Shown: positions 61,239 through 64,000 of the stretch, piece after piece
Numbering within the stretch: position 1 is the first letter of the stretch
Layout: each line of letters begins with the position of its first letter
Assembly: GCA_022113835.1 (NCBI GenBank)
Contig: JAILWY010000010.1
Coordinates: 3,559,501-3,623,500 of the forward strand
Direction: 5' to 3'
Origin: Atopsyche davidsoni
Lineage: Eukaryota > Arthropoda > Insecta > Trichoptera > Hydrobiosidae
Length of the DNA: 64,000 bases
Notes under the pieces: model-generated
The model's input: only the letters and a program-made list of their open reading frames with translations
Told to the model about the DNA's origin: nothing
Databases searched by the model: none
Made by a program: the position numbers and the translations under genes

Positions 61239-64000
61239 CTGCAACAACAACAACAAAAAAAAACATTTATTTAATAATAAAAAAAAAAACATTTTAATAT
61301 TTTTCATTTAGAGGTTACTTATAACCGTTTTGTATGTTCGTGTGGTTACTATAATGCGAGTTTAAAAATCAGCTTCAACCGTAATTAGATCACGGATCCG
61401 TAAGCCCGGATGTCATCATGAATATAAATTAAAATAAGTTTAACGCACGTTCGCGACCCCACTAACAAAAAGGATATAAAACGATTGATGAGGACCAGGG
61501 AAAGCTCGTGCTGCGAAGTGTTACTGTGTCACGACCATCTGCGAGCCTCTGCGGACAGGTTCCTTGCTTATCGGTTATGTTACCGCAAAATTACTACAGA
61601 ATAAAGCGCGTGGCCTTGTCCGAGATACTTGCCCAAGGTTCTGTATTACAAAGCATTTTTACGTAATAATAGCATTACCATGGTTTTCCGCGCATTACTT
61701 GGACGTCACCTCAGGTCGATGCGGACATTATATAACGATTAGTTAAGTATATTAGAGTAATGTGTTTTTAAGTTTACATATTTATTTTATTATGTAGAAG
61801 CTGCTTTATCGTCCCCGGTTGCAGTTAGACACTGCTCAGAATAAACGCAAAGAATTCCTTAGCAGCTGACGGAATACGAGAGTATTCAAGGACTTGGTCG
61901 GAAAGGCCTTTTTTAAATTAATTGAAGACACGCGAATACTGTACAAACAATAATTAAATTCAAGTCACACAAGTTTCAATACAATGAAACGCCAGTACAA
62001 TATATTTCAGTACAACTTATAAAACTTTGGCAAATATACGATATTCAGAAACAAGTTTTTCTAGATCGTGCGAACAGGTCGATGCATAATTTTAGTAGTG
62101 TGACAGAATGTTTTTGAAGGGAAAATACCTAAAAGAGCGTCGACTCGCTAAACTTCCTCTGTGAATATCGACACAATAAGCATACCGTAATAAAAAAAAG
62201 TAATGATTAGGTAATTCAACGGAATAAACAACCGAGAACTAGTTCAAGATTACGTGAAAACAACACAGTTTACGCAGGCACCTAGAAAAATGTAAAACGG
62301 CAGGGAAAACACACCGTGCCTATGCCAAATATTGACTTGGCCACCAGCCAGATCAGCTGCCTCCTCTGGCGAGAGCGGTATTTTTTATTAATCCACTAGG
62401 AAGCGCTAAAGATGACGGAACGTCTACCGAAGCTAAAACAGAACGCGAAATAAAAACGTCGCGGAGAATATAAGAGCCGATCCACAGTACTGCGGATGGA
62501 TACGTTTGTACAAATTTGTAACACGATCTTAAATTAATAAAAACGGGATTTAAAAAAAAAAGAGGGCCCGTTACCTTACACTCAGGTGAAAAAAACAAGG
62601 TTACTTTTTATCGCTTTATTATATTCAACTAAGTACCAGTCCCAAAACTAACATAGCCGGGCTCGTGTACGGGCCCCTTGAGCTGCCTACACACCTTGCG
62701 ACACAACTGACAATCGAACAGTGATTGGACAATAGCGTCCTCTTTTAGGTTGTTTACTTTATTAAAATAAACACCCGAAATGAGATTGCGTAATTACCGT
62801 TCGGTTGTAAGTTGTGTTGTAGCGAGTTTAATCAGCTCAAATTATACACCTGCGTGTTTATGGGGAGCTGACGAATGGTGCTTCTACCCCAGGAAAGATA
62901 TTTGATAATTTATCACGTTTATCAATCATTATATAATTCATCTATATAACACAAGGGGGTTACCTGACCTTTTAACACTTTAAACCAATCAATAAACAAT
63001 ATGAAATTTCGATATGCTCGGAATTATTACACCACCGGGGTGCAATGAATGCAAAATATGGAAGTAATATACTCGTATAGAAATAAAAAAAACCGTAAAA
63101 TAAACCCTTCTTATATAAATATTAGTGGACTAAAATGTGTGATTTGAACTGCTTTAAAATATTTAACTGCAAGCAATGCATTGTTGCTGGTCTGGACCGC
63201 ACGCTACCGCTACTCACCGCAGTGATAAGAAATCATTTCATTGTACTTTTCGCTAACTTGATACGAAAAATCCGTTGAGATTACATTAAAATTATCTAGG
63301 AGAGCATAACAAATTAGTGTTTAACTACATTGCCTAGAGAAATGCCCTTAGAATTTCCTAACATAACAGCAAGTGTGTACAAAACCTAGTTATTGGCAAG
63401 ATAATGCAGAATGAATTTATGACAAAGAATATTACATTTACTAACTCAACCGTTAAAAGGTTAGCGTGGCAAAAGCAGTGATATATTACAATCAATTAAT
63501 TATCAATGAAAAGAAAGCGAGGTTATTGTTTCTCAATAGGTAAGTGTGTTACGTACAAATATGCACTTGTACTAGAGAGTAGCGCGTTGTTGGCTGCCCG
63601 CTAATTCCTCGCAATTATTTATTTACATACACTCAATAACCACACACTTCCTCCAATACACGATATTCTCAGTGGTCGAACAATGATATTTTATCGTGTA
63701 CAAAAATTCGTTTTATTTGCTGAACAAATTCAATCACAATCGAATCGGCTCTCCGCGTCCATGTCCATGTGGATCGATAAGGCTCGCACACTCGCAAATT
63801 ACTGTAAATAATCCTGAAAGAAAAGTGCATCGTATTGCAAAAAAAAAAAAAAAAAACCCCCCGGTGGGCGTCACTATTGACAATTATATAATATCGATTA
63901 TACTATTACGATATGAGTAATCAATTAATAAGTGTCAGCGAAACAAGTGGAGAAATGTACCGCTCGTAACAAGTCCGCCGAACATGTATGCGCAAGGTTA
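61239..64000 (-). other. 5' intron of citrate synthase, continuing past the right edge
   Basis: The acceptor at 61239-61241 (CAG after a GTT repeat) precedes the first visible coding exon in phase 0. From there to 64,000 I checked minus-strand ATG codons, including those near 61536, 61680, 61713, 62086, 62185, 63177, 63368, 63765 and 63987. Each opens only a short frame unlike a mitochondrial presequence, and most stop within about 20 codons. The exon that starts the protein is therefore most likely further right. The intron contains one probable MITE (62678-62840), otherwise nothing recognised. Confidence 0.6.
62678..62840. mobile_element. Probable MITE inside the citrate synthase 5' intron
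   Basis: The left end begins TTGAGCTG and the right end, read on the other strand, also begins TTGAGCTG. Further in, both ends share an imperfect inverted stretch (ACACAACT, ACAA, CGAAC), so the terminal inverted repeat is about 45 bases with gaps. The element is 163 bases and has no coding capacity. A clear target duplication was not seen and the family is unknown. Confidence 0.4.

Noticed and set aside
61239..61307. In-frame ATG upstream of the first visible citrate synthase exon
   Set aside because: The extension reads through the poly-T/GTT acceptor region as a run of Phe and Leu and crosses a strong splice acceptor. It is intron, not coding, though it could in principle act as an alternative start.
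60712..61311. 199-codon plus-strand open frame
   Set aside because: It lies antisense to two citrate synthase exons and the intron between them. Its length comes from the coding constraint on the other strand; it matches no family.
1..64000. CRISPR arrays, operons, bacterial promoters or phage genes
   Set aside because: The genome is eukaryotic: spliced mitochondrial enzyme gene, SINEs, LINEs and a Helitron. No regularly spaced identical direct repeats were seen.

Overview
The window looks like nuclear DNA from an insect, most likely a moth or butterfly. It is AT-rich and gene-poor. Its one well-supported gene is a multi-exon mitochondrial citrate synthase whose protein is of insect type, and the rest is studded with the usual insect genome debris: non-LTR retroelement tails, a Helitron end, hAT and other MITEs, tRNA-derived SINEs and Penelope-type motifs. 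The order is inferred from the overall look and was not tested by any search.

Layout. Positions 1-40 may hold the C-terminal codons of a plus-strand gene that continues off the left edge. From about 41 to 47,000 there is no recognisable gene. This long stretch is AT-rich DNA with scattered GC-richer blocks (around 14.95-15.2, 23.1-23.3, 27.66-27.88, 38.1-38.8 kb), four degenerate tandem arrays, and many transposable-element remnants. At 47.1-47.58 kb is a CpG-rich block with an arthropod-style Inr plus DPE on the minus strand and a short ATG-led open stretch ending in a possible splice donor. It could be the first exon of a leftward gene with very long introns. From 47.9 to 54.5 kb lie a Helitron 3' end, retroelement fragments and a complete non-autonomous hAT element with an 8-bp target duplication.

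From 55.2 kb to the right edge lies citrate synthase on the minus strand. Eight coding exons splice in frame to 450 residues with all catalytic residues. Only the first roughly 15 residues, the start of the mitochondrial presequence, are missing and are probably beyond position 64,000.

The most interesting signal is a set of hammerhead-ribozyme-like motifs. Three dispersed copies share a GTCCCAG / CTGGGAC helix followed by GAAAC (3.17, 3.76 and 8.75 kb); the first keeps an intact CTGATGA...GAAACGTC core. A second family (7.65 and 45.8 kb, plus a broken arm at 14.82 kb) forms near-perfect palindromes with a one-sided tail and 13-14 bp flanking duplications. Each palindrome arm carries a related core. 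This architecture fits Penelope-like retroelements and appears to be a short non-autonomous family.
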